DNA from: Fibrobacterota bacterium | GTDB taxonomy: Bacteria > Fibrobacterota > Chitinivibrionia > Chitinivibrionales > FEN-1185 | Direction: 5' to 3' | Length of the DNA stretch: 64,000 nucleotides | Assembly (NCBI GenBank): GCA_003165595.1 | Contig: PLWQ01000020.1 | Coordinates: 21,335-85,334 of the forward strand | Part shown: positions 16,088-25,380 of the stretch, piece by piece | Numbering within the stretch: position 1 is the stretch's first letter | Layout: each line of letters opens with the position of its first letter | Position numbers and translations under genes: made by a program | Notes under the pieces: model-generated | Told to the model about the DNA's origin: nothing | Database searches by the model: none | Seen by the model: only the letters and a program-made list of their open reading frames with translations

Positions 16088-19000
16088 ATGATTTCTGAAT
16101 CCCACGTTGAAACCGCCACCCTCGAATGGTTCAAGGAACTTGAATACACACTCCTTGAAGGCCCGTCTATTGCCCCGGATGATAAGCCTAATTTTACCGA
16201 AACGTTAGGATATACTCCAGAGCGAACAACCTATAGTGAAGCCATTCTGCCGCAACGTTTGAAAGACGCCCTTGCCCGGCTGAACCCCGGTCTCCCGGAG
16301 GCTGCCCTTGTAGATGCATACAGGAAAATAACGATAACAGAAAGTCCGGGTCTGCTCGAAAATAACCACACATTTCAGCGGTATGTCGTGGAAGGTGTCC
16401 CGGTTTCCTTCCAGCAAAAGGGGGAGACGGTTCATAAGAGTGCCCGGTTGTTCGATTTTGATAAAACTCATAACAATGACTTCCTTGCTGTCAATCAGTT
16501 TACGATGATTGAGAACCAAAGCAACCGCAGGCCGGACATCGTTGTATTTGTTAATGGTATGCCGCTGGCGGTTATTGAACTCAAGAATCCCGCAGATGAA
16601 AACGCCACGACCCGCAATGCCTTTGACCAGTTGCAGACGTACAAGGCCGAGATTCCATCCCTTTTTGTTTGCAACGAACTCCTGATTATTTCCGATGGCC
16701 TTGAAGCCCGTGTCGGGTCGCTTACCGCAGGCTGGGACTGGTTTCTCCCATGGCGAACCATTGATGGTAAAACAACAGCACCAAAAGGAATACCGGAAAT
16801 TGAGATCTGTATAAAAGGGATTTTTGATAAAGAACGGCTGCTCGATTATATCCGATATTTTATTACCTTCGATATTGACGGCAAGAAAATTATTAAACGG
16901 ATTGCCGGGTATCATCAGTACCATGCGGTGAATAAGGCTGTGGAATGTACCGTTAAAGCATCTTCTCCCAAAGGAAATAAAAGAGTTGGTGTAGTTTGGC
17001 ACACTCAGGGCAGCGGAAAAAGTCTGTCCATGGCGTTCTACGCCGGGAAAATCGTTCAGAATCCGGCGATGGAAAACCCGACGCTGGTTGTACTCACAGA
17101 CCGCAATGACCTCGACGACCAGTTGTTCGGGACGTTCTGCGCTTGTAAAGACCTGTTACGGCAAACCCCGGTTCAAGTCGAAAGCAGGAATGACTTAGGA
17201 GAGAAACTGAAGACAGCATCGGGCGGAGTGGTATTCACCACCATACAAAAATTCCTTCCCGAAGGAACCGGGGATAGCTTTCCGCTTCTGTCCGAACGTC
17301 ACAATATCGTTTTTATCGCAGATGAAGCGCATCGGAGCCAGTACGGATTTTCCGCCAAGATGAAAGAAGGCGGGAAGGGGATGAAGTACGGGTATGCAAA
17401 GTATGTCCGTGATGCCCTGCCTCATGCTTCCTTCATCGGGTTTACCGGAACGCCTGTTGAAAAGACTGATAGGAATACTGAAACGGTGTTCGGGAATTAC
17501 ATTGACATATATGACATCTCTCGCGCCGTGGAAGACGGTTCAACGGTTCGGATTTATTATGAAAGCCGACTGGCAAAAATCGAACTGAATAAAAACCAGA
17601 AAATAAAAATTGACCCCGAATTTGAAGAGATAACGGAAGACCAAGAAAGCTCGGAACGCGAACGCCTGAAGTCGAAGTGGGCGCAGATTGAGGCAATGAT
17701 AGGAACCGAAAAACGGGTCGGCCTTATTGCCAAGGACATCGTGACGCATTTTGAGCAGCGGCTTGAAGCGTTGGAAGGCAAGGGCATGATTGTCTGCATG
17801 TCCCGGCGTATCTGCGTTGACCTTTACAAGGCAATTATAAAGCTGCGACCGCAATGGCAGGGGAAGAATGATACCACCGGATTCCTGAAGGTTGTGATGA
17901 CCGGTTCCGCCAGCGACCCCGCCGACTGGCAGCAGCATATCCGGAATACCCAACGACGGAAGGAACTCGCATTAAAATTTAAAGACCCGAAGGAACCATT
18001 CAAGCTGGTTATCGTGCGCGACATGTGGCTCACCGGCTTCGATGCGCCATCCCTGCATACCATGTACGTGGACAAGCCCATGCAGGGGCACAACCTCATG
18101 CAGGCCATTGCCCGTGTGAACCGGGTCTTCGGGGACAAGCGCGGCGGACTGATTGTTGATTATATCGGTATCGCTTATAACCTGAAACAGGCACTTGTGG
18201 CATATTCGAAGCGGGATAAAAAGGACACCGGTATATCCATTGAAGAAGCAGTCGCCATCCTTCTGGAAAAATACGAAGTTGTTTGTGACATGCTTCACGG
18301 GTTTAGCTGGTCGAAATTTTTTACAGGTAAACCGCAGGAGCGATTGCGCATTATCCCGGAAGCAATGGAATTTATCCTTGAAAATCATAAAACATCCGAG
18401 CGGTTTGTATTGTCTGTTACCGAACTTTCAAAGGCATATTCTCTGGCTGTTCCGCATGAGAAGGCCATTGAAATACGGGAGGACGTTGCGTTCTTCCAGA
18501 CAGTAAAAGTGGCATTTGTAAAAATGACCGGGAAATCACCTGTACCGGGGAAAAGCAAAGAGGACATCGAGCAAGCCATCAAGCAGCTTGTGTCCAAGGC
18601 CGTGGTATCCGATAAGGTTGTCGATATCCTGTCCGCTGCCGGAATCAAGACCCCGGATATATCCATCCTGTCGGATGAGTTCCTATCCGAAATCAAAGGG
18701 ATGAAGCAGAAGAACCTTGCCGTGGAACTCCTGCGGAAGCTCATCAATGATGAGATAAAAATCCATTCACAGAAAAACCTGATTCAATCCCGCACGTTTT
18801 CGGAGATGCTTGAACGAGCCGTTGCAAAATTACAGAAACGGTCTATCGAAGCAACCGAGGTCATTCTTGAATTACTCGAACTCGCAAAGCAGATGCGGAA
18901 GGCGCACAAGCGCGGTGACGAGCTGAAAATGACTGAGGACGAGCTGGCGTTCTACGACGCTCTTGAAGTGAACGACAGTGCTGTGAAAGTCCTCGGCGAT

Positions 19001-19213
19001 GATAACCTGCGGTTCATCGCGCAGGAGCTTGTCCGGCAGGTACGGGAGAACGTAAGTATCGACTGGACGGTGAAGGAAAGCGTCCGGGCAAAGATTAGGC
19101 TCATCGTGAAGAAGATACTGAATAAATACGGTTATCCGCCAGATATGCAGGCGAAGGCGACGGAGACGGTGTTGCAGCAGGCGGAGCTGCTGTGCAAGGA
19201 TTGGGCAGCATAA
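16088..19213 (+). CDS. hsdR: type I restriction endonuclease subunit
   Basis: 1041 aa. The N-terminal nuclease part has the PD-(D/E)XK pattern [19 protein letters not shown]. Superfamily 2 translocase motifs follow: Walker [15 protein letters not shown]-type box ADEAHRSQ, motif [11 protein letters not shown], and the later [13 protein letters not shown] and [10 protein letters not shown]. The C-terminal helical region contacts the M2S core. It translocates DNA and cuts unmodified sites. It is about 6.4 kb from hsdM, separated by cargo, and has its own leader. Its first 90 bp also exist as a stub at 14504. Confidence 0.96.
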   Translation: MISESHVETATLEWFKELEYTLLEGPSIAPDDKPNFTETLGYTPERTTYSEAILPQRLKDALARLNPGLPEAALVDAYRKITITESPGLLENNHTFQRYVVEGVPVSFQQKGETVHKSARLFDFDKTHNNDFLAVNQFTMIENQSNRRPDIVVFVNGMPLAVIELKNPADENATTRNAFDQLQTYKAEIPSLFVCNELLIISDGLEARVGSLTAGWDWFLPWRTIDGKTTAPKGIPEIEICIKGIFDKERLLDYIRYFITFDIDGKKIIKRIAGYHQYHAVNKAVECTVKASSPKGNKRVGVVWHTQGSGKSLSMAFYAGKIVQNPAMENPTLVVLTDRNDLDDQLFGTFCACKDLLRQTPVQVESRNDLGEKLKTASGGVVFTTIQKFLPEGTGDSFPLLSERHNIVFIADEAHRSQYGFSAKMKEGGKGMKYGYAKYVRDALPHASFIGFTGTPVEKTDRNTETVFGNYIDIYDISRAVEDGSTVRIYYESRLAKIELNKNQKIKIDPEFEEITEDQESSERERLKSKWAQIEAMIGTEKRVGLIAKDIVTHFEQRLEALEGKGMIVCMSRRICVDLYKAIIKLRPQWQGKNDTTGFLKVVMTGSASDPADWQQHIRNTQRRKELALKFKDPKEPFKLVIVRDMWLTGFDAPSLHTMYVDKPMQGHNLMQAIARVNRVFGDKRGGLIVDYIGIAYNLKQALVAYSKRDKKDTGISIEEAVAILLEKYEVVCDMLHGFSWSKFFTGKPQERLRIIPEAMEFILENHKTSERFVLSVTELSKAYSLAVPHEKAIEIREDVAFFQTVKVAFVKMTGKSPVPGKSKEDIEQAIKQLVSKAVVSDKVVDILSAAGIKTPDISILSDEFLSEIKGMKQKNLAVELLRKLINDEIKIHSQKNLIQSRTFSEMLERAVAKLQKRSIEATEVILELLELAKQMRKAHKRGDELKMTEDELAFYDALEVNDSAVKVLGDDNLRFIAQELVRQVRENVSIDWTVKESVRAKIRLIVKKILNKYGYPPDMQAKATETVLQQAELLCKDWAA

Positions 19214-19304
19214 CGTCATGTACCCCCAAACTGTCAGAAATGCCGCTGGCAGGCTGACCGCAAAGAAACCATGGTTGATGGCAGGTTGCCGGGGTAATGG
19301 GATT

Positions 19305-19415
19305 ATAGAAGCTCCGGGATGGGTCTGGCGGCAGCTTCTTGTAGGTGGGTAAGCTCCGTATCTAAATCTTCAGTCCTGAAAAAGGTTCGAAGTTCGCCCA
19401 CCGTGGCCCGCCATA
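19305..19415. repeat. diverged repeat R1
   Basis: About 110 bp related (roughly two thirds identical by eye) to R2 at 22819-22930, in the same orientation. On the minus strand both translate to a similar tail: W-R-x-T-V-x-x-L-x-x-F-F and later E-L-x-x-L-Q-E before a stop. So they may be remnant 3' ends of one gene family. Each is followed by a hairpin with a T run. Confidence 0.5.
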
Positions 19416-19421
19416 AGTAAG

Positions 19422-19465
19422 GCCCATTCTTCTTGTGAATTTTTTCAAGAGGAATGGGCTTTTTT
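19422..19465 (+). terminator. rho-independent terminator downstream of hsdR
   Basis: GCCCATTCTTCTTG pairs with CAAGAGGAATGGGC (19446-19459) around a 10-nt loop, followed by six T. It likely ends the hsdR transcript. Confidence 0.8.
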
Positions 19466-19523
19466 CATTTTGTGCTGCATATATAAGAGCGAGAGAGAAG
19501 CCTACGGAGTTTTCTTGAAAAGA

Positions 19524-19706
19524 GACCACGCCCTAGGGGCGTGGAGCACAACGTTACGAAAAAGCACTTGCGTGCTTTCTTTGATTTCGGGGGTTTCTCA
19601 CTCTCGTTTCGTAAGGGTTTGGAAGTGGTGCTTCGCACCATCCATTGTAACGTATGCCCTTTTACCCCCTCATCAAAGCCACGGCCTATGGCCGTGGTTC
19701 TTTACT
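19524..19706 (+). repeat. four-hairpin dispersed repeat, copy A
   Basis: First hairpin CCACGCCC/GGGCGTGG at 19526-19544, then the ACAACGTTACG linker, a second hairpin (AAGCAC/GTGCTT), the TCTTTGATTTC linker, a variable middle, TCATCAAAGCC, and a last hairpin CCACGGCC/GGCCGTGG ending GGTTCTTTACT. The order and linkers match copy C (reverse-oriented at 58740-58859) and copy B (29159-29275). Copy A has about 60 bp extra in the middle. No ORF. Possibly a REP-like or IS200/IS605-derived non-autonomous element. Confidence 0.7.
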
Positions 19707-20167
19707 GCGGATTGAGCCATGGAGTGTGTTGGTGGGGACACCGCTTCGCGGCAGTCAAATACAAGATACGTCAAGAGCCTTCCAAGAGAACCTGCACTTT
19801 GTTTCAACCTCCGGCTTCGGCTGCGCCGCGAGGGTGAAGACTAGAAGACGGCCGTCATGGAAGATGGCCGAGGACCACCAAGACGGCCAAGATGCGCCCT
19901 GTTCACCTTTTATTTCTGATCGCCAATGGGGCACTATGCATCTTGTTAATTATCTTGTTTGAGAGCGCTGCCATTTGTATATTTCACGTATCCCAACAAT
20001 TTATGCCCGCCGCAGTGAGAACCATGGCAAGCAGAACCTTGCGCTTCCTCTAGATCCTCGCCGGAACTGATAGAAACGTTTTCCTGTAGAAAACGGGTTT
20101 TTGTCGAGCGGATGGCAATTTTCGCGCGAAGTCGATATATTGTTGATTGGCAGGATATTCCATTAGT
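19707..20167. other. decayed intergenic region
   Basis: No intact gene. Around 20075-20100 there is a short piece (GTTTTCCTGTAGAAAAC) shared with 57448-57466. On the minus strand both encode R-F-L-Q-E-N, so it is probably another fragment of a decayed secreted-protein gene. Nothing else recognised. Confidence 0.4.
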
Positions 20168-20333
20168 GAGGCACGATCTCCGGAAAGCAAGTTGCGCTGC
20201 TTGAGCAGGGAGAGAGAACTCCGGGCGAATATGCCGTCAAGTTTAGTAACGGCGCAATCCCATCGGGGCTCTATGTGTGTCGTTTCAGGCAGGGAATTAT
20301 CAGGAAAGCATCCGGTTGATGATTGTGAAGTGA
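20168..20333 (+). pseudogene. remnant C-terminal tail of a beta-propeller paralogue
   Basis: From 20176 the sequence closely follows the 3' end of the intact gene at 20459-22528 (about 22370-22528): ISGKQVALLEQGER, EYAVKF, IPSGLYVCRF, and a stop at 20331-20333. One T is missing in the CGTTTTCAG stretch, so the frame breaks near 20283. This is the remains of a tandem paralogue whose body is gone. Confidence 0.85.
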
Positions 20334-20400
20334 ACCAAACACGCACGCGCCATTGCGAAAATCAGATCTTCTGTCGATACGCAAAGCAGAAATAAAATTC

Positions 20401-20425
20401 ATTGCGCAGGTATACTCTGCGCAAT
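20401..20425. promoter_or_regulatory. inverted repeat before the beta-propeller gene
   Basis: ATTGCGCA, 9-nt spacer, TGCGCAAT, 34 bp before the start. A TATACT sequence lies in the spacer. It could be an operator or a leader hairpin. Confidence 0.4.
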
Positions 20426-20458
20426 GACGGAATTTACAGAGGAAAGGAGTTTCCAACC

Positions 20459-22528
20459 ATGAAAAACCTCCTTGTGCATTGCGTCGCCGTCCTCGCCTTT
20501 TTGTTTCCTCTTGGATCCTCCGCTCAATGGGTATCGACGAACGGACCTGAAGGTGGAGACGTCGTGGCTTTCGCCGTAAGCGGCAGCAATATTTTTGCCG
20601 GTACAAATGGCAGCGGAGTATTTCTTTCCACGAACAGCGGGGCGTCGTGGACGGCAGTAACTACCGGCATGACGGAAGAAATTGTCATCACCGCCCTTGC
20701 GGTGAGCGGAAACAATATCTTTGCAGGTACCGATCACGCGGGCGTATATCGTTCTGCGAACAACGGCGCATTGTGGAATTCGGCTGATACCGGTTTGAGC
20801 AACACCTGTGTCACCGCTCTTGCCGTGAGCGGTAACAATATCTTTGTCGGAACTAAAGGCGGTGGCGTCTATCTTACCGCGGACAATGGAGCCTCATGGA
20901 TGGAAGTCAATAACGGTCTGGGCAACACGTGGGTCAACGCACTTGCCGTAAGCGGCAGCACCGTTTTTGTCGGCACCCGGGGCGGGGTGTTTTTTTCCGC
21001 GAACAACGGCTCATCATGGTCGAAAGCCGCAGGCGCCGGCCTGGCGGACACGCAAGTTACGGCCCTTGTGGTGAGCGGCGCCGCTATTTTTGCCGGCACG
21101 CAGCAGGGCGGGGTGTTTCTTTCTTCGGACAACGGGGCGTCGTGGGCGAACGTCAATACCGGTCTGGGCAACACGCGGGTCAACGCCCTTGCCGCGAGCG
21201 GCGGCACTGTTTTCGCAGGTACCCAGGGCGGGGTGTTTCTTTCCACGAACAACGGAGCGTCATGGGCCGCGGCCGCAGGTGCCAATCTGCCGGATGCGCC
21301 GGTCTTTGCGCTTGCCATATGCGGCAGCACTGTTTTTGCCGGCATTCATGCAGGAGTACTTCTCTCCACGAATAACGGCGCATCGTGGGCCGCGGCTGCA
21401 GACGTCGGTCTGGTGAACACGCATGTCAACGCCCTTGCCGTATGCGACAGCACTGTTTTTGCAGGCACCGATTGTTACAGGATGTTTCTTTCCAAGAACT
21501 GCGGGGCGTCATGGGCCGCAGTCACGGGCGTTGATCCATATAGTTGGACCGCGAATGTCACCGCCCTTGCGGTGAGCGGCGGCACTATCCTTGGGGGCGG
21601 TGACGGTTGGGTGTTTCAATGCAACGCCGACGGAGGAGCATGGGACGAGATCGGCGATTTCGCGGGAAAAATCACCAGCCTTGCCATGATCGGATCCACC
21701 GTCCTTGTCTGCGTTGAAGGTATGGGAGCATATCGCTCCATGGACGGCGAGCCGTTCAACTTTTACAACGGGTACATTCCCGGGTCTGTTACCGGCCTCG
21801 CCGTGAGCGGCGCTTTTGTTTTTGCCGCCTCGTTTAGCGGTGTGTACCGTTCCAGGGATAGCGGATGGACTTGGACCGCCGTCAATACCGGTCTTACGAA
21901 CAAAAATGTCAACGTTCTTGCCGTGAGTGGAAATACCATATTCGCCGGCACCGAAGTCGGAGGCATATACCTTTCGAGGAACAATGGGGCTTCATGGACC
22001 AAGACCGGCCTGCAGAACAAAAGCGTCACTGGCCTTACCGTGAGCGGCAAATACGTCTTTGCGGTCGCTGCCGACAGTGGAATATTTCTTTCCACGGACA
22101 ACGGAGCGTCATGGACCGATTTCAGCGCAGGTTTTGCAAACAGACCGGTCAACACCCTGGCAGTCAGCGGCAACACTGTTTTTGCCGGGACCAGCGCCGG
22201 TGTCTGGCGCAGGCCGCTGTCAGATATAGTGTCCATAATTCCCAAAAATCTGAAGACCATTCCTTTGCAAACCAGACTTCGCATCGGCGCTTCCGGCTCT
22301 TTGCATTCCGGCTTCATGCTGAACTACAGTATCCGGTCGCGCTGCATCGTGCAGCTGGGCATTTACACCATCTCCGGAAAACAGGTTGCGCTGCTTGAAC
22401 AGGGAGAGCGGGCGCCGGGGGAATATGCAGTCAAGTTCGATGGCGGTGCAATCCCGTCAGGCCTTTATGTGTGTCGTTTTCAGGCAGGGAATTATCAGGA
22501 AAGCAATCGGCTGATGGTTGCGAAATAA
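20459..22528 (+). CDS. secreted beta-propeller (BNR/sortilin-like) protein with C-terminal sorting tail
   Basis: 689 aa from ATG 20459 (GGAAAGGAG ahead). A signal peptide ends at about residue 22 (LFPLGSSA). About ten repeats of some 55 residues follow, each with the pattern ALAVSGxxxFAGT, GVFLSTNNGASWxxV, an Asp-box/BNR-like motif typical of beta-propellers. The last 85 residues form a Por/FlgD-type tail (ISGKQVALLEQG, GEYAVKFDG, SGLYVCRF), which in this group of bacteria usually directs type IX-like export or surface attachment. The ligand is unknown. The remnant just upstream shows that a tandem paralogue was lost. Confidence 0.85.
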   Translation: MKNLLVHCVAVLAFLFPLGSSAQWVSTNGPEGGDVVAFAVSGSNIFAGTNGSGVFLSTNSGASWTAVTTGMTEEIVITALAVSGNNIFAGTDHAGVYRSANNGALWNSADTGLSNTCVTALAVSGNNIFVGTKGGGVYLTADNGASWMEVNNGLGNTWVNALAVSGSTVFVGTRGGVFFSANNGSSWSKAAGAGLADTQVTALVVSGAAIFAGTQQGGVFLSSDNGASWANVNTGLGNTRVNALAASGGTVFAGTQGGVFLSTNNGASWAAAAGANLPDAPVFALAICGSTVFAGIHAGVLLSTNNGASWAAAADVGLVNTHVNALAVCDSTVFAGTDCYRMFLSKNCGASWAAVTGVDPYSWTANVTALAVSGGTILGGGDGWVFQCNADGGAWDEIGDFAGKITSLAMIGSTVLVCVEGMGAYRSMDGEPFNFYNGYIPGSVTGLAVSGAFVFAASFSGVYRSRDSGWTWTAVNTGLTNKNVNVLAVSGNTIFAGTEVGGIYLSRNNGASWTKTGLQNKSVTGLTVSGKYVFAVAADSGIFLSTDNGASWTDFSAGFANRPVNTLAVSGNTVFAGTSAGVWRRPLSDIVSIIPKNLKTIPLQTRLRIGASGSLHSGFMLNYSIRSRCIVQLGIYTISGKQVALLEQGERAPGEYAVKFDGGAIPSGLYVCRFQAGNYQESNRLMVAK

Positions 22529-22592
22529 TCAGGGTTGGGAAATCTCAGAAAATGCATCCAGCTCGTACGAAAGATCGTTGGTCATGCAAAAG

Positions 22593-22646
22593 GAGTATTC
22601 CCCGGAGGATGGAAGAAAGATGGGGTTCGGAAAAGGGAAGAAATAG
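22593..22646 (+). pseudogene. 3' remnant of an ORF6N-type gene
   Basis: Encodes EYSPEDGRKMGFGKGKK and a stop, nearly identical to the C-terminus of the intact ORF6N gene at 55263-55820 (YSPEDGKKMGFGKDKK). Nothing of the ORF6N domain itself remains. Confidence 0.8.
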
Positions 22647-22818
22647 CCCCTGAAATGATCGCAGGACGACTACAGACCCGTAGGATCGAGTTCTGGCAGG
22701 ACGGCATGCGGAAATAGATTCGCCCCCACCAAAAAAACGCACGGAAAGGCCGCTCGTGAGTAGACCCCAGCGCTTCAGTGGGCTGAGCTGAGAGAGCAGG
22801 TTGATGGGAAGCGGTGTC

Positions 22819-22930
22819 ATAGACGCTCCGGAATGCGTTAGTTGGAAATTTCTTGCAAGTTGGCAAGCTCTGCATCTATATTGACTGCCTTGAAAAAGTT
22901 TTCAAGGTCGGCAACCGTGCTCCGCCATAC
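22819..22930. repeat. diverged repeat R2
   Basis: Second copy of R1 (see 19305-19415), same orientation. R1 and R2 enclose a 3.4-kb segment holding the beta-propeller gene, its remnant and the ORF6N remnant. Confidence 0.5.
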
Positions 22931-22934
22931 TACA

Positions 22935-22978
22935 TGGCCCCGAATACCGCGAAGTGAGCTGGTTCCGGGGCCATTTTT
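22935..22978 (+). terminator. hairpin with T run after R2
   Basis: TGGCCCCG pairs with CGGGGCCA (22966-22973), followed by five T. Its place relative to R2 matches the terminator after R1. Confidence 0.6.
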
Positions 22979-23147
22979 CTCTTGCAAGGCTGCCGGGTTG
23001 GCTGTAAGGTAAATTTTAAATGGTATGCAGCCCAATAATATAAAAACGCGTTCGTAATACGACGCGGGGACATTCTGGACCGAAGAAAAGAACGTCTTGG
23101 GCCGGGGTGGATAGATCCTGGAATTATAGGAAGTGAGTCGTTGCCGA

Positions 23148-23321
23148 ATGATCTTGGAAGAGGAATTTGACGCAGACGAAATCCTGCGAGACGTGGGCGA
23201 AAAGACCGACGATGCCGATGACGGTGACGTTCCCGAGGACATAAGGGAATTGAACTTCGGTACGCGCCACGATCACAACGCGAATTTTAACGAAATGGCG
23301 AACGACCTCGATATTTCGTAG
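23148..23321 (+). CDS. possible small acidic protein
   Basis: 57 aa from ATG 23148 (a GTG at 23133 is possible). Very acidic: MILEEEFDADEILRDVGE and repeated DD. No known family. It could be a real small protein, but there is no strong ribosome site and the region is full of remnants. The opposite strand is also open, ending in the R2 remnant. Confidence 0.3.
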   Translation: MILEEEFDADEILRDVGEKTDDADDGDVPEDIRELNFGTRHDHNANFNEMANDLDIS

Positions 23322-23477
23322 AGGCTTTTCCGCTGTTTGTGACGCCGGCGGGCAGAATTGCCCCCCGGGTTTCGGAATGGAGCGCCAAAAGGGCGTGGAA
23401 ATTCGCGAAAACTGCGGGGCGCCTGTCTCAAGGGCTCATTGCCCAGGCCTCGGTCGGAAGACGTCAATCTCAAATAG

Positions 23478-23526
23478 AAAAAGCCCCGCCTTTCGCGTCT
23501 TTCGCGGAACGGAGGGCTTTTTTTTG
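23478..23526. terminator. bidirectional terminator
   Basis: AAAAAGCCCCGCCTTTCGCG pairs with CGCGGAACGGAGGGCTTTTT. A-rich on the left and T-rich on the right, so it can end the SPFH transcript (minus) and any transcript from the left. Confidence 0.8.
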
Positions 23527-23545
23527 ACCAAAATCTCCGGCTTTT

Positions 23546-24487
23546 CTATGCCTTCTTCGCCTGCCCCTCGGTCTTCGACTTCTGTATTGTTGTCATGGCC
23601 GTCGACACCAGCGCGGCAACGTCGGCAAGGTTGGACGGCAGGATCATGGTTGTGCTCTGTTTGGCAAGGTTGCCGAACTGGGTAATGTACTGTTCCGCTA
23701 CACGGAGCTGTACAGCTTCAAAGCCTCCCGCCTCGTTGATGGAGAGCGCGACTTTGCGGATACCTTCGGCCGTGGCTGTTGCAACAGTCAATATGGCCGC
23801 GCCTTGGCCTTCCGCCTCGTTGATCCGCTGCTGCTTGGTAGCCTCCGAGGCCTTGATGACCTTCTGCTTTTCGCCTTCCGCATTGTTAATGGCCGCGTCG
23901 CGGGTTCCCTCGGACTGCAAAATAACCGCGCGCTTTTCCCGCTCGGCGCGCATCTGTTTTTCCATGGCTGCCAGAACGTCCTGCGGCGGAGTGATGTTCT
24001 TGATTTCGTAGCGGAACACCTTGACGCCCCACGACTCGCTCGCCTTGTCCAGCTCCGTAACCACGAGCATGTTGATTTGGGAGCGCATCTCGAAGGTCCG
24101 GTCGAGCTCGATCTTTCCAATTTCGGAACGCAGCGTGGTCTGGGCGAGTTGCGTAATGGCGAATAGGAGGTTGGAAACGCCGTATGACGCGCGCTGCGGA
24201 TCGATGATCTTGTAGTACAGCACGCCGTCGACCGCGACCTGCACGTTGTCCCTGGTAATACATACCTGCTCGGCAATTTCCAACGCGGTTTCTTTAAGGC
24301 TGTGACGGTAATGCACAACGTCTACAAACGGCATGAGGATGTGGAAGCCCGCGTTCTTGACTTCGTGAAAGCGGCCAAGCCGCTCCACCACGTATGCACT
24401 CTGCTGCGGGATCACGATAACGCTTTTTGCCAGAATAATCAGGACCAGCACGACAAGGGCAAGGGTAATGATGACGCCTATGGTCAT
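23546..24487 (-). CDS. SPFH/band-7 family membrane protein (stomatin/paraslipin type)
   Basis: 313 aa. An N-terminal membrane helix (about 4-24) is followed by the SPFH domain (VIPQQSAYVVERLGRFHEV, GFHILMPFVDVVHYRHSLKE, DNVQVAVDGVLYYKI, LRSEIGKIELDRTFE). A long Ala/Glu coiled coil (EKQMRAEREKRAVILQSEG, KQQRINEAEGQGAAIL) and a short C-terminal tail complete it. Such proteins oligomerise into membrane microdomain scaffolds and often modulate proteases. It follows nfeD with a 19-bp gap, the usual pairing. Confidence 0.93.
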   Translation of the reverse strand: MTIGVIITLALVVLVLIILAKSVIVIPQQSAYVVERLGRFHEVKNAGFHILMPFVDVVHYRHSLKETALEIAEQVCITRDNVQVAVDGVLYYKIIDPQRASYGVSNLLFAITQLAQTTLRSEIGKIELDRTFEMRSQINMLVVTELDKASESWGVKVFRYEIKNITPPQDVLAAMEKQMRAEREKRAVILQSEGTRDAAINNAEGEKQKVIKASEATKQQRINEAEGQGAAILTVATATAEGIRKVALSINEAGGFEAVQLRVAEQYITQFGNLAKQSTTMILPSNLADVAALVSTAMTTIQKSKTEGQAKKA

Positions 24488-24506
24488 TGGTTCCTCCGGG
24501 GAATGG

Positions 24507-24938
24507 TTATTTGGGTTTTACGACAAAGGAGAGTCCGTCACGGGAAATAACGGTACATTGGCTGTTTTTGTCAAGCTGCACGGTTCCGTCGTTGCGAGCT
24601 TGCCACGTGCTGCCCCGGAGCTCGATAGTGCCGGAGGCGCCCGGCGCAATGGCGTCGATGGCCCGCGCGGTTTCGCCCACAAACTCCTGCACATCGGCCT
24701 TGGGCGTGGAACGAGCAACCCTCCTGGCCAGCGGCTTGCGGAACGCGGCGATGAAGAAAATCGACAGGACGGCGAAAATCAGAATCTCGATCCACGAGGT
24801 GGGGATCACCAGCGAAAGAGCCCCGGTGATAATCGCCGCGATGCCCACGAACATGAGGTAGAAACCGCCCGGCGTCATCAATTCGAGGGACAGCGTAACG
24901 ATCCCGAACACCACCCACATCCACCATACGCTCTGCAT
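24507..24938 (-). CDS. NfeD-family membrane protein
   Basis: 143 aa. Three or four membrane helices in residues 1-68 (WWMWVVFGIVTLSLELMTPG, FYLMFVGIAAIITGALSLV, IEILIFAVLSIFFIAAF), then a C-terminal OB-fold domain (VGETARAIDAIAPGASGTI, RGSTWQARND). This is the short form, without the serine protease domain. It pairs with the downstream SPFH protein, which NfeD proteins help organise in membrane microdomains. Confidence 0.9.
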   Translation of the reverse strand: MQSVWWMWVVFGIVTLSLELMTPGGFYLMFVGIAAIITGALSLVIPTSWIEILIFAVLSIFFIAAFRKPLARRVARSTPKADVQEFVGETARAIDAIAPGASGTIELRGSTWQARNDGTVQLDKNSQCTVISRDGLSFVVKPK

Positions 24939-25380
24939 AGGTTCTCCCGCGAAAGTGTGTGCTGCTGCTCCAATGGTAGGTGTAAAATAGATGCTTGCCG
25001 GACAAAAAGGAATAGTAATGGCGTATCATAGAACTCCGGCAAGAATATTGAAAGAATAATGGCGCCTGCCTGCGGCACCGGTACTCCTTGCACGCTTGGC
25101 CGTTCGGCCTTGGCGGCAGGGCGCCCAGATTTTGTACTTATACCTTGCTTAGGCCCTCCCGAAATTCTTAAAATTAAGGTTGCACAACCATTGTTCACGG
25201 AGCCATTTTTCAAGGCTGTCAATAACGCGTCGCGGGGAAAACACCAGCCGTGTTCACCGTTCGCTCCCCGGCAGGCACAGCATGCGCCCTGCCGGGCAGT
25301 GGCAGGTGGCCGCTCCGCCGGTGAATTCTCAGCGTCGCCAGGTCAATTGAACCTGTGCCTTGCGTGCGGAGCAAAGCCAC
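24939..25380. other. intergenic region before mgtA with hairpins
   Basis: 440 bp between divergent genes. 25061-25125 is an imperfect inverted repeat (GGCGCCTGCCTGCGGCA against TGGCGGCAGGGCGCC) with GGCCGTTCGGCC inside. 25267-25296 is a hairpin with stem CCCGGCAG/CTGCCGGG, about 85 bp before mgtA. The second may be a leader structure. I do not see the conserved parts of the M-box magnesium riboswitch. Confidence 0.5.

Noticed and set aside
22838-23242. 134-residue minus-strand frame overlapping R2
   Set aside because: Only the last 35 residues look like a family remnant; the rest is Ser-rich shadow of the acidic frame opposite.
25200-25380. M-box magnesium riboswitch before mgtA
   Set aside because: A hairpin exists, but the conserved M-box sequence blocks are not seen.
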